Assembly (NCBI GenBank): GCA_018780265.1
Contig: JADMJV010000023.1
Span: forward strand, 1 to 58,153
DNA from: a bacterium
Lineage (GTDB): Bacteria; Vulcanimicrobiota; Xenobia; Xenobiales; JADMJV01
DNA: 58,153 nucleotides
Direction: 5' to 3'
Shown here: in pieces, positions 35,554 through 45,200 of the stretch
How positions within the stretch are numbered: the stretch's first letter is position 1
Layout: each line of letters opens with the position of its first letter
Made by a program: the position numbers and the translations under genes
Notes under the pieces: model-generated
What the model was told of the DNA's origin: nothing
The model's input: only the letters and a program-made list of their open reading frames with translations
Database searches by the model: none

Positions 35554-36159
35554 TTGTCACAGCACCGTGCCGAACGTGCCCGCCAGAAGCGCGAAGAGAT
35601 ACTTGACGCTGCCTTGCAAGTATTCAGCGCCAAGGGCTTTCACCGGGCTACCAATCAAGACATTGCCAGAGCGGCTGGCATCGCCTCGGCCGGCCTGATC
35701 TATCACTATTTCCAGGACAAGCAAGACCTCCTCAAACATCTGCTGGAGCGCCTCAACCCGGCCCTGGACGAACTGGTATCCTCCTCCGAATTTCAAAATC
35801 AACCCCTGCGTAGCGGTCTGCTACGTCTGGCCGCCGGGTTTGCCAGCCTGGCCGATGACCCCAAAAGGGCGGCCACCCTGCGCCTCTTTCTCGGTGAAGC
35901 ACTGCTTGAACGGGAAACGGCCAACGCTCTGTTCGCCGCCGGACCCCAAAGATTTCTCAGCGCGCTTACCCCCTGGCTGCAAAGTCACATCGACAAGGGC
36001 AAGTTAAAGGACTGGCCGGCTGACCAGTTAGCCCGTCACTTCCTGTCTCCATTTTTCATGTCCACCATGTTTCAGGTCGTCTTTCAGCAGCCGATCAACC
36101 TCAGTCCCGACCAACTGCAACGCAGCGTCGATCTCTTTCTCGAGGGGGCTTCTCCATGA
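35554..36159 (+). CDS. TetR-family repressor of the efflux operon
   Basis: 201 residues from TTG at 35554, with AAGGGGAG 8 bases upstream; a TTG at 35512 inside the operator is less likely. The HTH is ATNQDIARAAGIASAGLIYH, followed by YFQDKQDLLKHL. The C-terminal ligand domain ends in LQRSVDLFLEGASP. The stop overlaps the TolC gene as ATGA. It presumably represses tetR and the four transport genes until a toxic ligand binds. Its 3' end is duplicated at 32411-32565. Confidence 0.93.
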   Translation: MSQHRAERARQKREEILDAALQVFSAKGFHRATNQDIARAAGIASAGLIYHYFQDKQDLLKHLLERLNPALDELVSSSEFQNQPLRSGLLRLAAGFASLADDPKRAATLRLFLGEALLERETANALFAAGPQRFLSALTPWLQSHIDKGKLKDWPADQLARHFLSPFFMSTMFQVVFQQPINLSPDQLQRSVDLFLEGASP

Positions 36160-37439
36160 AGTGGCTGTGGGCGGTATTGGTCGTCAGCGCCGTTCAGGCC
36201 GAACCGCTGCCGATGAGATTCGATCTGGCCCAGGCTCGCCGCCAGGCGCTGGCCCAAAGTCCGGCTTTGCGACAGTACCAGGCTCGCCTGAAGGAGGCTC
36301 GCTTCAAAGTGGACGAAACCTACTCTCAGGCCGCCCCCACTCTCAAGATTGTGGCCGGGGCCTCGCGCATCACGCCGCCCGTGGAGCCGGTCGTGGCCGG
36401 TCGATTGCTCAACATTACCCCCGAATACAACTACTTCTCGACCCTCAGCCTGCGCCAGAGCCTGCTCACCTTTGGTCGACTGGAATGGTCCACTGCCGCT
36501 GCCGAACTGGCCGAAAAAGCCCAGCAGGCAGAACTGGAGGAGCGAGCCGCGGGAGTGCTGGAAGAGGCCGGGCTGGCCTACCTGGAAACTTTACTCAGCA
36601 GCGAACAGGTGAGCATCTCGCAGGACCTGCTCAAAGCCCGACAGGCCCATCTGCAAGAGGCGCGAAGCCTGGTTGAGGCCGGCACGGCCGCCCCCTTTGA
36701 AGTCAAACGCAACCAGGCCGCCCTGGCCCAGAGTCAACAAGTCCATCTGGAAAACCTGAACACCGCCCGCCTGGCCCGCCTGCGCCTCTTCTCCATCCTG
36801 CAAAGCCCGGACCAGGGCCAGGTATTGGAGCCCGTGACCGAGCTTCCGCCAGCTCCGAAGGAAGACTTGAAACAAGCTCTGGAACGGCGCCTCGATCTAG
36901 CTGCCCAGCGCTGGGCAGTGGAGGCGGCCCGGGCAAGGGTTCAGCGCACTCAGGCACAGCACAATCCGAGCCTGTTTCTGCAAAGCGACTATACGCTTCG
37001 CAATGCCACCAGTTTTCTTCCCGCCCAGCAATGGTCTATAGGGCTACAACTAGAGATTCCGCTCTTTGACGGGGGACTCCATCAGGCCCAGAGCGATCAG
37101 GCCAGTCAAATCGTCGAACAGTTGCTGGCCGTATATGACCAATCCGAGCGTCAGGCCCGGCTCGAACTGGAAGGACTGCTGCTTGAGATTCAAAGCCGCC
37201 GGGAGCGCCTGGATGTGCTTCTCGACGGCCTGGAATCGGCTCAGGAGGCAGTGCGCATCGCCCGACTCCGATACCGAAACGGATTGGGCACCAATGTTGA
37301 GTTGCTGGATAGCGAAGCCGCCTTTACCTCGGCTCGGCAGGAGCATGTGGTGGCTCGCTATCGTTACCTGCAATCCATCACTCGCTATCACCGGGCTGCT
37401 GCCCTGAATACCCCGGGCACGGAGGGAAATCGGCCATGA
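36156..37439 (+). CDS. TolC-family outer-membrane efflux protein
   Basis: 427 residues with a signal peptide (MKWLWAVLVVSAVQA). It has the two outer-membrane efflux repeats: FDLAQARRQALAQSPALRQY at the start and DLAAQRWAVEAARARVQRT later, with long coiled-coil stretches and NGLGTNVELLDSEAAFTSAR near the end. It forms the outer-membrane duct for the adaptor and ABC pump encoded next. It overlaps tetR and the adaptor gene by 4 bases each. Its first third is duplicated and broken at 32562-32956. Confidence 0.94.
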   Translation: MKWLWAVLVVSAVQAEPLPMRFDLAQARRQALAQSPALRQYQARLKEARFKVDETYSQAAPTLKIVAGASRITPPVEPVVAGRLLNITPEYNYFSTLSLRQSLLTFGRLEWSTAAAELAEKAQQAELEERAAGVLEEAGLAYLETLLSSEQVSISQDLLKARQAHLQEARSLVEAGTAAPFEVKRNQAALAQSQQVHLENLNTARLARLRLFSILQSPDQGQVLEPVTELPPAPKEDLKQALERRLDLAAQRWAVEAARARVQRTQAQHNPSLFLQSDYTLRNATSFLPAQQWSIGLQLEIPLFDGGLHQAQSDQASQIVEQLLAVYDQSERQARLELEGLLLEIQSRRERLDVLLDGLESAQEAVRIARLRYRNGLGTNVELLDSEAAFTSARQEHVVARYRYLQSITRYHRAAALNTPGTEGNRP

Positions 37440-38734
37440 AACTGTCCCCAAAACTGTTGATTCCACCGTTACTGATCGCCCTATTGATGGGGTCCGGCAT
37501 GCTGGTGGAGCAATCCCGGGCACGCCAGCGCAGTCGCCTCAGCGGGACTTTCGAGCATCAGCCCACCCTGGTTTCGTCGCGCACCTCCGGAAGAGTCCAA
37601 CGCATCCTCATTCAGGAGGGGACCCGGGTCGAGCGCAGCCAACTGTTGCTCACCCTCGAAACCGATACGGTGACGGCTGAAGTGGAGGCGCTCGAGCGGC
37701 GTGCCAGTCAGGCGCGCGCCCAGTATGATCTGGTCAAAGCCGGTCCCCGCATAGAAGACTTGCTGCGCCAGCAAGCTTCGGTAGCGGAGCTTCAATCCCA
37801 GTTGGAAAGACTTCAAAACGGGCCTCGCCCCAGTGAAGTAAACGCGGTCAGGGCCCAGTATCAGAAGGCGTCGGCTCTCTATGAGCGCAGTCAGAGCGGC
37901 CCACGCACGGAAGAGATCGCCAGACTGCAGGCCGCTGCCGAGCGTGAGCGACAGCGGGCTCGTTTTGCCAAAGCCGAACTGGCGCGCTATCGCGTCCTCT
38001 TTGCCGAGGGAGCCATGAGTCGCCAGACCTTCGAGAATGTGGAAACCCAGTCCATCGTGGCTGCCACCGGCCAGACGGCGGCCGAACAGGCCCTGCAGGA
38101 GGCTTTACGGGGCAACCGCTCCGAGGACCTGGCCGCGGCACGCGCCGACAAGGAGTCAGCCTGGCAGCAGTTACAGCACATCACAGAGGGGAGCCGCGCC
38201 GAAGACATTCGCTCGGCACAGGCCCGACTGGCCCAGGGCCAGGCGCTGCTGAGCAGCCTGCAACGTGGCAGTCGAAATGAGGAAGTGGCCCAGGCCCGAG
38301 CCAACTACGAAGCGGCGCGGCTACTGGCCTTGAGCGCTCGCAAGAAGCTGAGCGAAAACCAGGTCAAAGCCCCACTGCCCGGCATAGTCGAGCGGCTGCT
38401 GGTATCGGTGGGCGATCTTGTCCCTGCTCAGGCGCCCCTGCTGCGGCTGGCCAATCCTGAGGACATCTGGTTGAGAGTGTATTTGCCCCAGGACCAGCTG
38501 GCCAAGGTCAAGTTGGGCGACAGCGCCCAAATCGAGGTGGATGGCCTCAATCTGAAGTTGGCCTGCATCGTGGAGGCCATCGCCACTCAGGGCGAATTTA
38601 CCCCGGCCAATCTGCAAACGCCTGAAGAGAGGGGGCAACAGGTCTTCGCCATCCGCCTGCGCCTGGCCCAACCCCATCCTCAGGTCAAAGCCGGCATGGT
38701 GGCTACCGTACGCCAACTGGGTTTGTGGCCATGA
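37436..38734 (+). CDS. HlyD/YbhG-type membrane fusion protein with 26-residue repeats
   Basis: 432 residues. One N-terminal membrane anchor (LLIPPLLIALLMGSGMLV), lipoyl halves (SSRTSGRVQRILIQEGTRV and VKAPLPGIVERLLVSVGDLV), a long coiled-coil hairpin and a beta-barrel end (IWLRVYLPQDQLAKVKLG). The hairpin has six copies of a G-x-R-x-E/S-E/D motif, glycines at 103, 129, 155, 226, 252 and 278: two triplets with exact 26-residue spacing. It links the ABC pump to TolC in the periplasm. Confidence 0.93.
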   Translation: MKLSPKLLIPPLLIALLMGSGMLVEQSRARQRSRLSGTFEHQPTLVSSRTSGRVQRILIQEGTRVERSQLLLTLETDTVTAEVEALERRASQARAQYDLVKAGPRIEDLLRQQASVAELQSQLERLQNGPRPSEVNAVRAQYQKASALYERSQSGPRTEEIARLQAAAERERQRARFAKAELARYRVLFAEGAMSRQTFENVETQSIVAATGQTAAEQALQEALRGNRSEDLAAARADKESAWQQLQHITEGSRAEDIRSAQARLAQGQALLSSLQRGSRNEEVAQARANYEAARLLALSARKKLSENQVKAPLPGIVERLLVSVGDLVPAQAPLLRLANPEDIWLRVYLPQDQLAKVKLGDSAQIEVDGLNLKLACIVEAIATQGEFTPANLQTPEERGQQVFAIRLRLAQPHPQVKAGMVATVRQLGLWP

Positions 38735-39669
38735 AAGCCATCGAAGTGGACAATCTTACGCGCCGCTTTGGCGATTTTACGGCCGTGGACCGTATGACCT
38801 TCGAAGTCTCTCAGGGTCAGATTTTTGGATTTCTCGGTCCCAACGGAAGCGGAAAAAGCACATGCATCCGCATGCTCTGCGGGCTCCTCTCGCCTACCCA
38901 GGGGACGGCCCGCGTGATGGGCTATGACGTGGCCGTCGACCCCGAGTCGGTGAAGCGTTCCATCGGTTATATGAATCAGGCCTTCAGTCTCTATCGAGAC
39001 CTCTCGGTACGGGAAAATCTTAGATTCTTCGGAGGCATTTACGGACTTCGCGGCGACAACCTGCGCAAGCGGCAGGATCAGGTGGTGGAGGTCGTCGGCA
39101 TCGGTTCTTATCTGGACCGACCCGCCGGCCAACTTTCGGGAGGCTGGAAGCAGCGTCTGGCCCTGGCGGCAGCTCTCATCCACGACCCGGCTCTTATCTT
39201 TCTGGACGAGCCCACCGCCGGCATCGATCCCGTGGCTCGCCGAGACTTGTGGGATCTGCTCTTTGAACTCTCGGGCCAGGGAAAGACACTCTTTGTTACC
39301 ACCCACTACATGGATGAAGCCGAGCGATGCAACGAGATCGCCTACATTTACCATTCCAGATTGCTGGTTCAGGGCACGCCCAGGCATTTGAAGAGTCTGG
39401 CGGAAGTGAGTCCACGCGGAAGTCGGCGCCTCTCGGTTCCGGCCCATCCTCCCTCGGCGGCCCTGATGGCCCTGAAAAAGATGCCCGGAATTCTCGACGC
39501 AACCCTGGTGGAAGCGGAGATTCATCTGTTGCTTTCTGAGCAAATTCAGGATCAGGCCGTCCTCGACCGGTTGATCCAGAATTCGATTCAGGTGGGGGAG
39601 CCAAGACCTATCGAACCCTCCCTGGAAGACGTGTTCGTAACTCTGACTCGAGCGAGAAAATTGGCATGA
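38731..39669 (+). CDS. ABC transporter ATPase of drug-export type (YbhF/DrrA-like)
   Basis: 312 residues, ATG at 38731 overlapping the adaptor stop (ATGA). Walker A GPNGSGKST, signature LSGGWKQR, Walker B LIFLDEPTAGIDP, switch TTHYMDEAERC. After the ATPase domain is a DUF4162-like C-terminal region (about 235-312), as in DrrA. It has a single ATPase domain, not the tandem one of E. coli YbhF, so a dimer is needed. Confidence 0.94.
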   Translation: MKAIEVDNLTRRFGDFTAVDRMTFEVSQGQIFGFLGPNGSGKSTCIRMLCGLLSPTQGTARVMGYDVAVDPESVKRSIGYMNQAFSLYRDLSVRENLRFFGGIYGLRGDNLRKRQDQVVEVVGIGSYLDRPAGQLSGGWKQRLALAAALIHDPALIFLDEPTAGIDPVARRDLWDLLFELSGQGKTLFVTTHYMDEAERCNEIAYIYHSRLLVQGTPRHLKSLAEVSPRGSRRLSVPAHPPSAALMALKKMPGILDATLVEAEIHLLLSEQIQDQAVLDRLIQNSIQVGEPRPIEPSLEDVFVTLTRARKLA

Positions 39670-40757
39670 CCAACTCGACTTGGTGGGATGGTTTCTGGAG
39701 CGTGGCCCTTAAAGAGGTCACCCACATTCGGCGTGATACGGCCAGCCTGGTTTTCGCCATGCTCATACCGGCACTGCAGATCGTCATTTTTGGCTTCGCC
39801 ATCGATTTCGACGTGCGCCATATCAATACGGTGGTCGTGGACCAGGACCGCTCGCGGGAAAGCCGCGCCTATCAGGACAGCCTGCAAAACACTCAGTACC
39901 TGCATATCACACAGGTGACGGCCGATTCCGAGTCGGCCCTGGCCCAGGTACGCAAAGGAAAGGCTCGGGTGGTGGTCATCATCCCTCCTGACTTCTCCCG
40001 CGCCGGTCAAAACCGGCAGAACCCTTCGGTGCAGGTACTCATCGACGGTTCCGATAGCCAGGTAGCGGCCCGTATCGTGGCCGCTTTCCGCCCCCCTTCC
40101 CCGCCCCCGGCCGGGAGCGTGGAGCCCCACTTGCAGCTGCTGTACAACCCGGAGGCTCGCACCTCGACCTTCACCATCCCTGGTCTGATCGGAATCATTC
40201 TTCAGTTGGTTACGGTATCGCTGACCAGCCTCAGTATGGTCAAAGAGCGGGAACAGGGAACCCTGGAGCAGGTCATGGTCAGTCCTGTCAGTCGACTCGG
40301 CCTGATGCTGGGCAAGATCGTGCCCTATGCCTTCCTGGGGATGGCCGAGATGGTGGCCGTACTCTGGATCGGATGGCTGGTCTTTGATGTGCGGCCGGTT
40401 GGGAGCCTGCTGCAACTTTTTTTGATGACAGTGCCTTTTCTGCTCTCTTCGCTGGGACTGGGCCTGGTCATCAGTACCCTCTCCCAAAACCAAGGACAGG
40501 CCGTCCAGTTGATGCTCTTCACGCTGCTGCCCTCGGTCTTACTCTCCGGATTTGTCTTCCCGCGCGAGAGCATGCCGGGACCGCTCTTTGCTCTCAGCCA
40601 CCTTCTGCCCGTCACCTACTATGTAGAGATCCTGCGTGGGGTTATCATCCGCGGGGCCAGTTTCACCGACTTATGGGTACCCACGGCCATCCTCTGGATC
40701 ATGGCCACCGCCCTGGTGCTGATCGCCACCAATCGCTTCCACAAGAGCCTGGCCTAA
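39666..40757 (+). CDS. ABC-2 type permease (YbhS/YbhR-like)
   Basis: 363 residues. N-terminal membrane segment (TASLVFAMLIPALQIVIFGF), a large periplasmic domain (about 50-170), then five further hydrophobic segments with KEREQGTLEQVMVSPVSRL in between, the ABC-2 export signature. Only one permease is present, so a homodimer is likely. It is the last gene of the tetR operon. The next 187 bases to the convergent antiporter hold only the inverted repeat at 40860-40934. Confidence 0.93.
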   Translation: MTNSTWWDGFWSVALKEVTHIRRDTASLVFAMLIPALQIVIFGFAIDFDVRHINTVVVDQDRSRESRAYQDSLQNTQYLHITQVTADSESALAQVRKGKARVVVIIPPDFSRAGQNRQNPSVQVLIDGSDSQVAARIVAAFRPPSPPPAGSVEPHLQLLYNPEARTSTFTIPGLIGIILQLVTVSLTSLSMVKEREQGTLEQVMVSPVSRLGLMLGKIVPYAFLGMAEMVAVLWIGWLVFDVRPVGSLLQLFLMTVPFLLSSLGLGLVISTLSQNQGQAVQLMLFTLLPSVLLSGFVFPRESMPGPLFALSHLLPVTYYVEILRGVIIRGASFTDLWVPTAILWIMATALVLIATNRFHKSLA

Positions 40758-40859
40758 AAACGCCCGGTGCAAAGCCGACGAAGAAGCCGCTCAAGGCTGG
40801 AGCGGAATCACCCTGATGAGGCGCACGGCTTCCTTGGGGGGTCAGCACATCTTTCTGGT

Positions 40860-40934
40860 AGGAGGCCGAGTTCTTTAGAAGGCGGGAGGTGGGCACAAAC
40901 GCCCAATTTCTGTGAGCGAGAAGTCCGGCCTCCT
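40860..40934. repeat. large imperfect inverted repeat between convergent operons
   Basis: Arms 40860-40874 (AGGAGGCCGAGTTCT) and 40919-40934 (AGAAGTCCGGCCTCCT) pair over 14 bases with one bulge and one mismatch. Inside is TGGGC-ACAAAC-GCCCA (40890-40905). It sits between the ends of two convergent operons, so it may end transcription from both sides, but has no U-run. Confidence 0.55.
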
Positions 40935-40944
40935 CAAGAACCGA

Positions 40945-42045
40945 TTAAGGGTGAAACCAGAATACGCAGGCAAAGAAGACATAGGTGGCCAGGAACAGGG
41001 CGCCTTCCAGCCAGTTGCTCTCGCCATCTTGCAAAGAGGTGGTGGCGATCTGTGTGGCCGCCAGCAAAGCCACCATTTCAAAGGGATTGAGAGCCAGGCT
41101 CATGGGTTTGCCCATAAAATGCGAGACCAGCACCAGCACGGGGGCCACCATCATGGCGATCTGCAGGCAAGACCCCATGGCGATCTGATACGACAGCTCC
41201 ATCTTGTTTTGACGGGCCACCCATACCGCCACCGAGCCCTCGGAGGCGTTGCCCACGACAGCGACGATAACCACGCCCACAAACATTTCACTGATGCCGA
41301 TGCCCTGCACATGAAGCATGTGATTCATCGAATCCACGAAGACCTCGCTCAGAAAGGCTGCCACCAGAGTGCCTCCTAAGAGCATACCCACGGCCGTCTT
41401 GAGGCTCCATTCAGGCTCTTCGTGCTCTCCTTCGTTGGGCATGAGCAAAAAGCGGTGCGTGCGCAGGGAAAAGATCAGACTCAAAACATACAGGCTGAGC
41501 AGAACGATTGCGGCCGTCAAAGAAACTTGATGCTCCAACCTGGAGAAATTACTGGCGCCTAGCTTGGGGTCCAGGGCATAAGCGAGATGAACAAAGGTGG
41601 GCACCAACAGGCAGATCATGGCCACCCAGAGCATACCGATATTGACGTTGGCGCCAGTGCGTGTGAACTTTTGCACGGGGTATTTGAGCCCTCCATAGAC
41701 CATGGCTGCCCCCAATACCAGCAGCAGGTTGCCCAGGATCGAGCCAGTGATGGAGGATCGCACCACGTCGTGCAGTTCGACCTTGGTAAGCGCAGTAATG
41801 GCGATCATCAACTCGGTGACATTGCCAAAGGTCGCATTGATCAATCCACCCCAAAGCGGGCCGGCGTATATGGAAACCTCTTCGGTGGAGCGGCCCATCA
41901 GCGTGACCGTGCCCAAAATTCCCAGCGCCGATAAGACGAACAGCACCACCCCTTCACCCATATGCTGAGAATGCATGACGAGAGCCGGGATCAGGGCCAG
42001 GCTGAGGACAGAAATTTTGGGTAGAGAAGTGATGACTTTTCGCAT
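40945..42045 (-). CDS. calcium/proton (cation) antiporter, CaCA/Cax family
   Basis: 366 residues from ATG at 42045 (MRKVITSLPKISVLSLAL). Eleven or so hydrophobic segments and the two alpha-repeats: GGLINATFGNVTELMIAITAL read around the first and GNASEGSVAVWVAR in the second, each with the conserved glutamate. Central loop NEGEHEEPEW is acidic. It exchanges Ca2+ (or a similar divalent ion) for H+ across the inner membrane. It is a single gene, convergent with the efflux operon and 156 bases downstream of the RND operon on the same strand. Confidence 0.93.
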   Translation of the reverse strand: MRKVITSLPKISVLSLALIPALVMHSQHMGEGVVLFVLSALGILGTVTLMGRSTEEVSIYAGPLWGGLINATFGNVTELMIAITALTKVELHDVVRSSITGSILGNLLLVLGAAMVYGGLKYPVQKFTRTGANVNIGMLWVAMICLLVPTFVHLAYALDPKLGASNFSRLEHQVSLTAAIVLLSLYVLSLIFSLRTHRFLLMPNEGEHEEPEWSLKTAVGMLLGGTLVAAFLSEVFVDSMNHMLHVQGIGISEMFVGVVIVAVVGNASEGSVAVWVARQNKMELSYQIAMGSCLQIAMMVAPVLVLVSHFMGKPMSLALNPFEMVALLAATQIATTSLQDGESNWLEGALFLATYVFFACVFWFHP

Positions 42046-42201
42046 GGTTGGAGAGCCCCCGTTGGCCAAGCAACCTGGTTTTCCTGTGCCGTCCCGGGGA
42101 CTGCTTCACAGCTCGTCGAAATGGCCCTCAGTATCTGGTCAAAAGTGGCATCGGCTATCGACTGGTGGACCAAACCCTCCACGAGACGAAAGCGTGATGG
42201 T

Positions 42202-45200
42202 TCAGGGGGGAGCATCTTCGCCTTCGCTCGGGGGAGGAAATAACGGCCTCTCGACCCGTTCCAGCTCGGGGGACTCTGCGGACTCTGGGGGCGGGACGGC
42301 CACCGGGCTGGCCGCGGGCGCATCCTTGCGACCCAGCAGCGAGTAGAGGGCGGGCAAGGCCAGCAGAGTTAAGAACAAAGTCGAGATCAAACCGCCCACC
42401 ACCACCGTGGCCAGGGGCCTTTGCACGTCCGAGCCCACCCCGGTGGCCATGGCGGCCGGCATCATGCCCAGCGTGGCAACCGTGATCAGCACCAGCTGGG
42501 GCCGCATTTGAACCTTGGCGCCGGCGATGACCGCTTCTTCCATCGGGGTGCCTTCCAGGGTGCGCCGCCGACCGATTTCTTCAATGTAGAGCAAACCGCA
42601 CATAACGGCCACGCCAAAGACCGAGATAAAGCCAACCGCCGCCGACACCGATAAGGGTATGCCGCGCAGCAACAGGGCCAATATGCCGCCCACCAACGAG
42701 AACGGCACCGTGACCAGGACCAGCCCGGCGTCGCGCGGGTTGCCCAGCGAACTCCAAAGCAGACCAAAAATGAGCAGGATGGTCAGGGGCAAAATGAATC
42801 CCAGCCGCTTGCTGGCCCGTTCCAGGTTCTCAAACTGACCGCCCCAGCCTATCGTATAACCCTGGGGAAGCTTGACAACGCCCTCCAGCTTTCCCTGAGC
42901 CTCTTTGACAAAACCGCCCTGATCGCGTGCGCGAATGTTGGTGCGCACGCTGATCTGGCGCTTATTCTCACGGCGCGCAATGATGCTCGACCCGTCAGCG
43001 ACCTGAATACTGGCCAGTTGATTCAAGGGTACGCGGCCGCCGTCTTTGGTCGCCACCAGAATGTTGCCGATAGCGGCCGCATCCACCCGGGCCTCGGGGC
43101 TGTAGCGCACGGTTACATCAAAGCGCTTCTCGCCTTCGAAGACAGTGGTCACACCGCGCCCGCCGATGGCCATCTCGATCACGTCTTGCACATTGCTTAC
43201 ATTGATGCCGTAGCGGGCCACTTCGCTGCGCTTCACCGACAGTCTCAACTGGGGCTGGTCGGACTCTTGCTCGATCGAAGTGTCGGCCGCGCCCGGCACG
43301 GTTTTGACGATGGCCAGCACCTCCTCGGCCAGGCGGCGCAGCTCCTTGAGATCGCTACCACTGATAATCACGGCCAGATCGGCCGAAGAACCGGTGGCGA
43401 TCTCGGTAGAAGTGTCGATGATCGGTTGCGTGAAGTTAAAGCTCACCCCGGGCACCGAATCGTTGAGCTTCTTGGACATGGCCGCCACCAGTTGCCCCTT
43501 GCTCCAGCCACTGGCCCAGCTCTTATAGGGATGCAGATCCAACAAAAACTCATTGCGGTTGGGACCAAAGGGGTCCGTGCCGCTATCGTTGCGCCCGCTC
43601 TGGGACATCACCGCCTGGACCTCGGGGAAATCGATCAAGAGCTTGCGAATCTTGGCCGCGGTCTGGGATGACTTCTCCAGCGCCACACCCGGTGGAAGAT
43701 TGGCGCGAACCCAGATGACGCCCTCGTCCAGCTGGGGTAAAAACTCGGTGCCCAGCGTGGTGCCCAGCCCAAAGATGCCCAACACCAGCAAGCTGATCAG
43801 ACTGACGGTCAGCAGAGAACGGCGCACCGTAACCCCCACCACCCAGCCATAAGCGCTGCAGAGCCAACCGATAACGGGGTTTTCCCAATGCTTGTGGTTG
43901 CTCCGAAAGAGAAAGGCGGACAGAATCGGGATCAGGGTCAAAGTGAGCAACATGGAGCCGATCAGGGCCAGACAGATGGTCGACGCCATCGGGGTAAAGA
44001 TGCGCCGCTCCACCCGCTCCAGCGTAAACAGTGGCAGATAAGCGGCCGTGATAATCAGTAGCGAGACAAAGATGGGGTGGGCCACCTCGCGGGCCGCTCT
44101 CAATACGGCTGCGGGCGCCCCCCCTTCCTCGTTCTCGCGACGGGCCAGATCGACTCGATAGACGATTCGTTCGATCATCACCACCGTGCCGTCCACAATG
44201 ATGCCGAAGTCGAAGGCCCCCAGTGAGAGAAGGTTGGCGGGCACGCCTAACACCTTCATACAACTGAAAGCGAACAGCAGCGAAAGAGGAATGGTGATGG
44301 CCGTAAGGATGGCCGCGCGCAGGTCGCCCAGCATGACCAAAAGGACCGCTGTGACCACCACAAAGCCCTCCAGCAGGGTATGCGAAACGGTCTCGAGCGT
44401 GTTGGTTACCAGCGAGGAGCGGTCATAAACCGGCTCCAACTTCACACCTTTGGGCAGGCGCGAGTGGTTGAGTTCATCCATGGCTGTGCTGACGTGGGCC
44501 AGCACCTCGCTGGGATTCTCCCAGCGGCGCATCAAACAGATGCCTTCGACCTGGTCGGGGTGATCGCCGTCTTTGTCGGAGTAACTAAAGATTCCGGTGG
44601 GCGGGGCCGCTCCGATGCGCACTTTGGCCACGTCGTGGACAAATACGGGCACGCCATCGGTCTCCGAGAGGACGATGTTTTCGATGTCCTTGGTGCTTTG
44701 AATCAGGCCCATGCCGCGCACCGCCAGCGACTGCTGCCCATTGCTCAGCATGGCGCCGCCCGCATTGCGATTGTTGGAGGCGATGGCCTCACCCACCTCG
44801 GCCACAGTCAAATTGCGTCCCTCCAGAGCCAGCGGATCGATCTCGACTTGAAACTGCTTGACCAATCCGCCAAAGGTGGTCACTTCAGCCATGCCCGGCT
44901 CTTGCAAGAGACGGGGCGCCACCAACCAGTCCTGCAGTTCACGCAACTGCATGGTATCCAGACCACCGCCCCGCAGGGTATATCGATAAAATTCGCTGAT
45001 GCCCGAAGAGAGGGGGCCCAACGAAGGAGTTACCCCTTCGGGCAGCTCGGCGTCGCGCAGTTTCTCCAGGGCCAGTTGGCGAGCGAAGTAGTCATCGGTG
45101 CCGTCCTGAAAGGTCAACTCCACTACCGAAAGGCCAAAAATGGTGCGCGAGCGCCGAGAAATCACGCGCGGCACGCTGTTGAGGGCGCGCTCGATGGGGA

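Noticed and set aside
42046..42201. Possible metal riboswitch before the antiporter gene
   Set aside because: I looked for the yybP-ykoY (manganese) core and did not find it; no convincing fold could be drawn by eye.
41991..42323. Open frame of 110 codons on the - strand between the RND and antiporter genes
   Set aside because: It overlaps the ends of two well supported genes and I find no motif; treated as non-coding.
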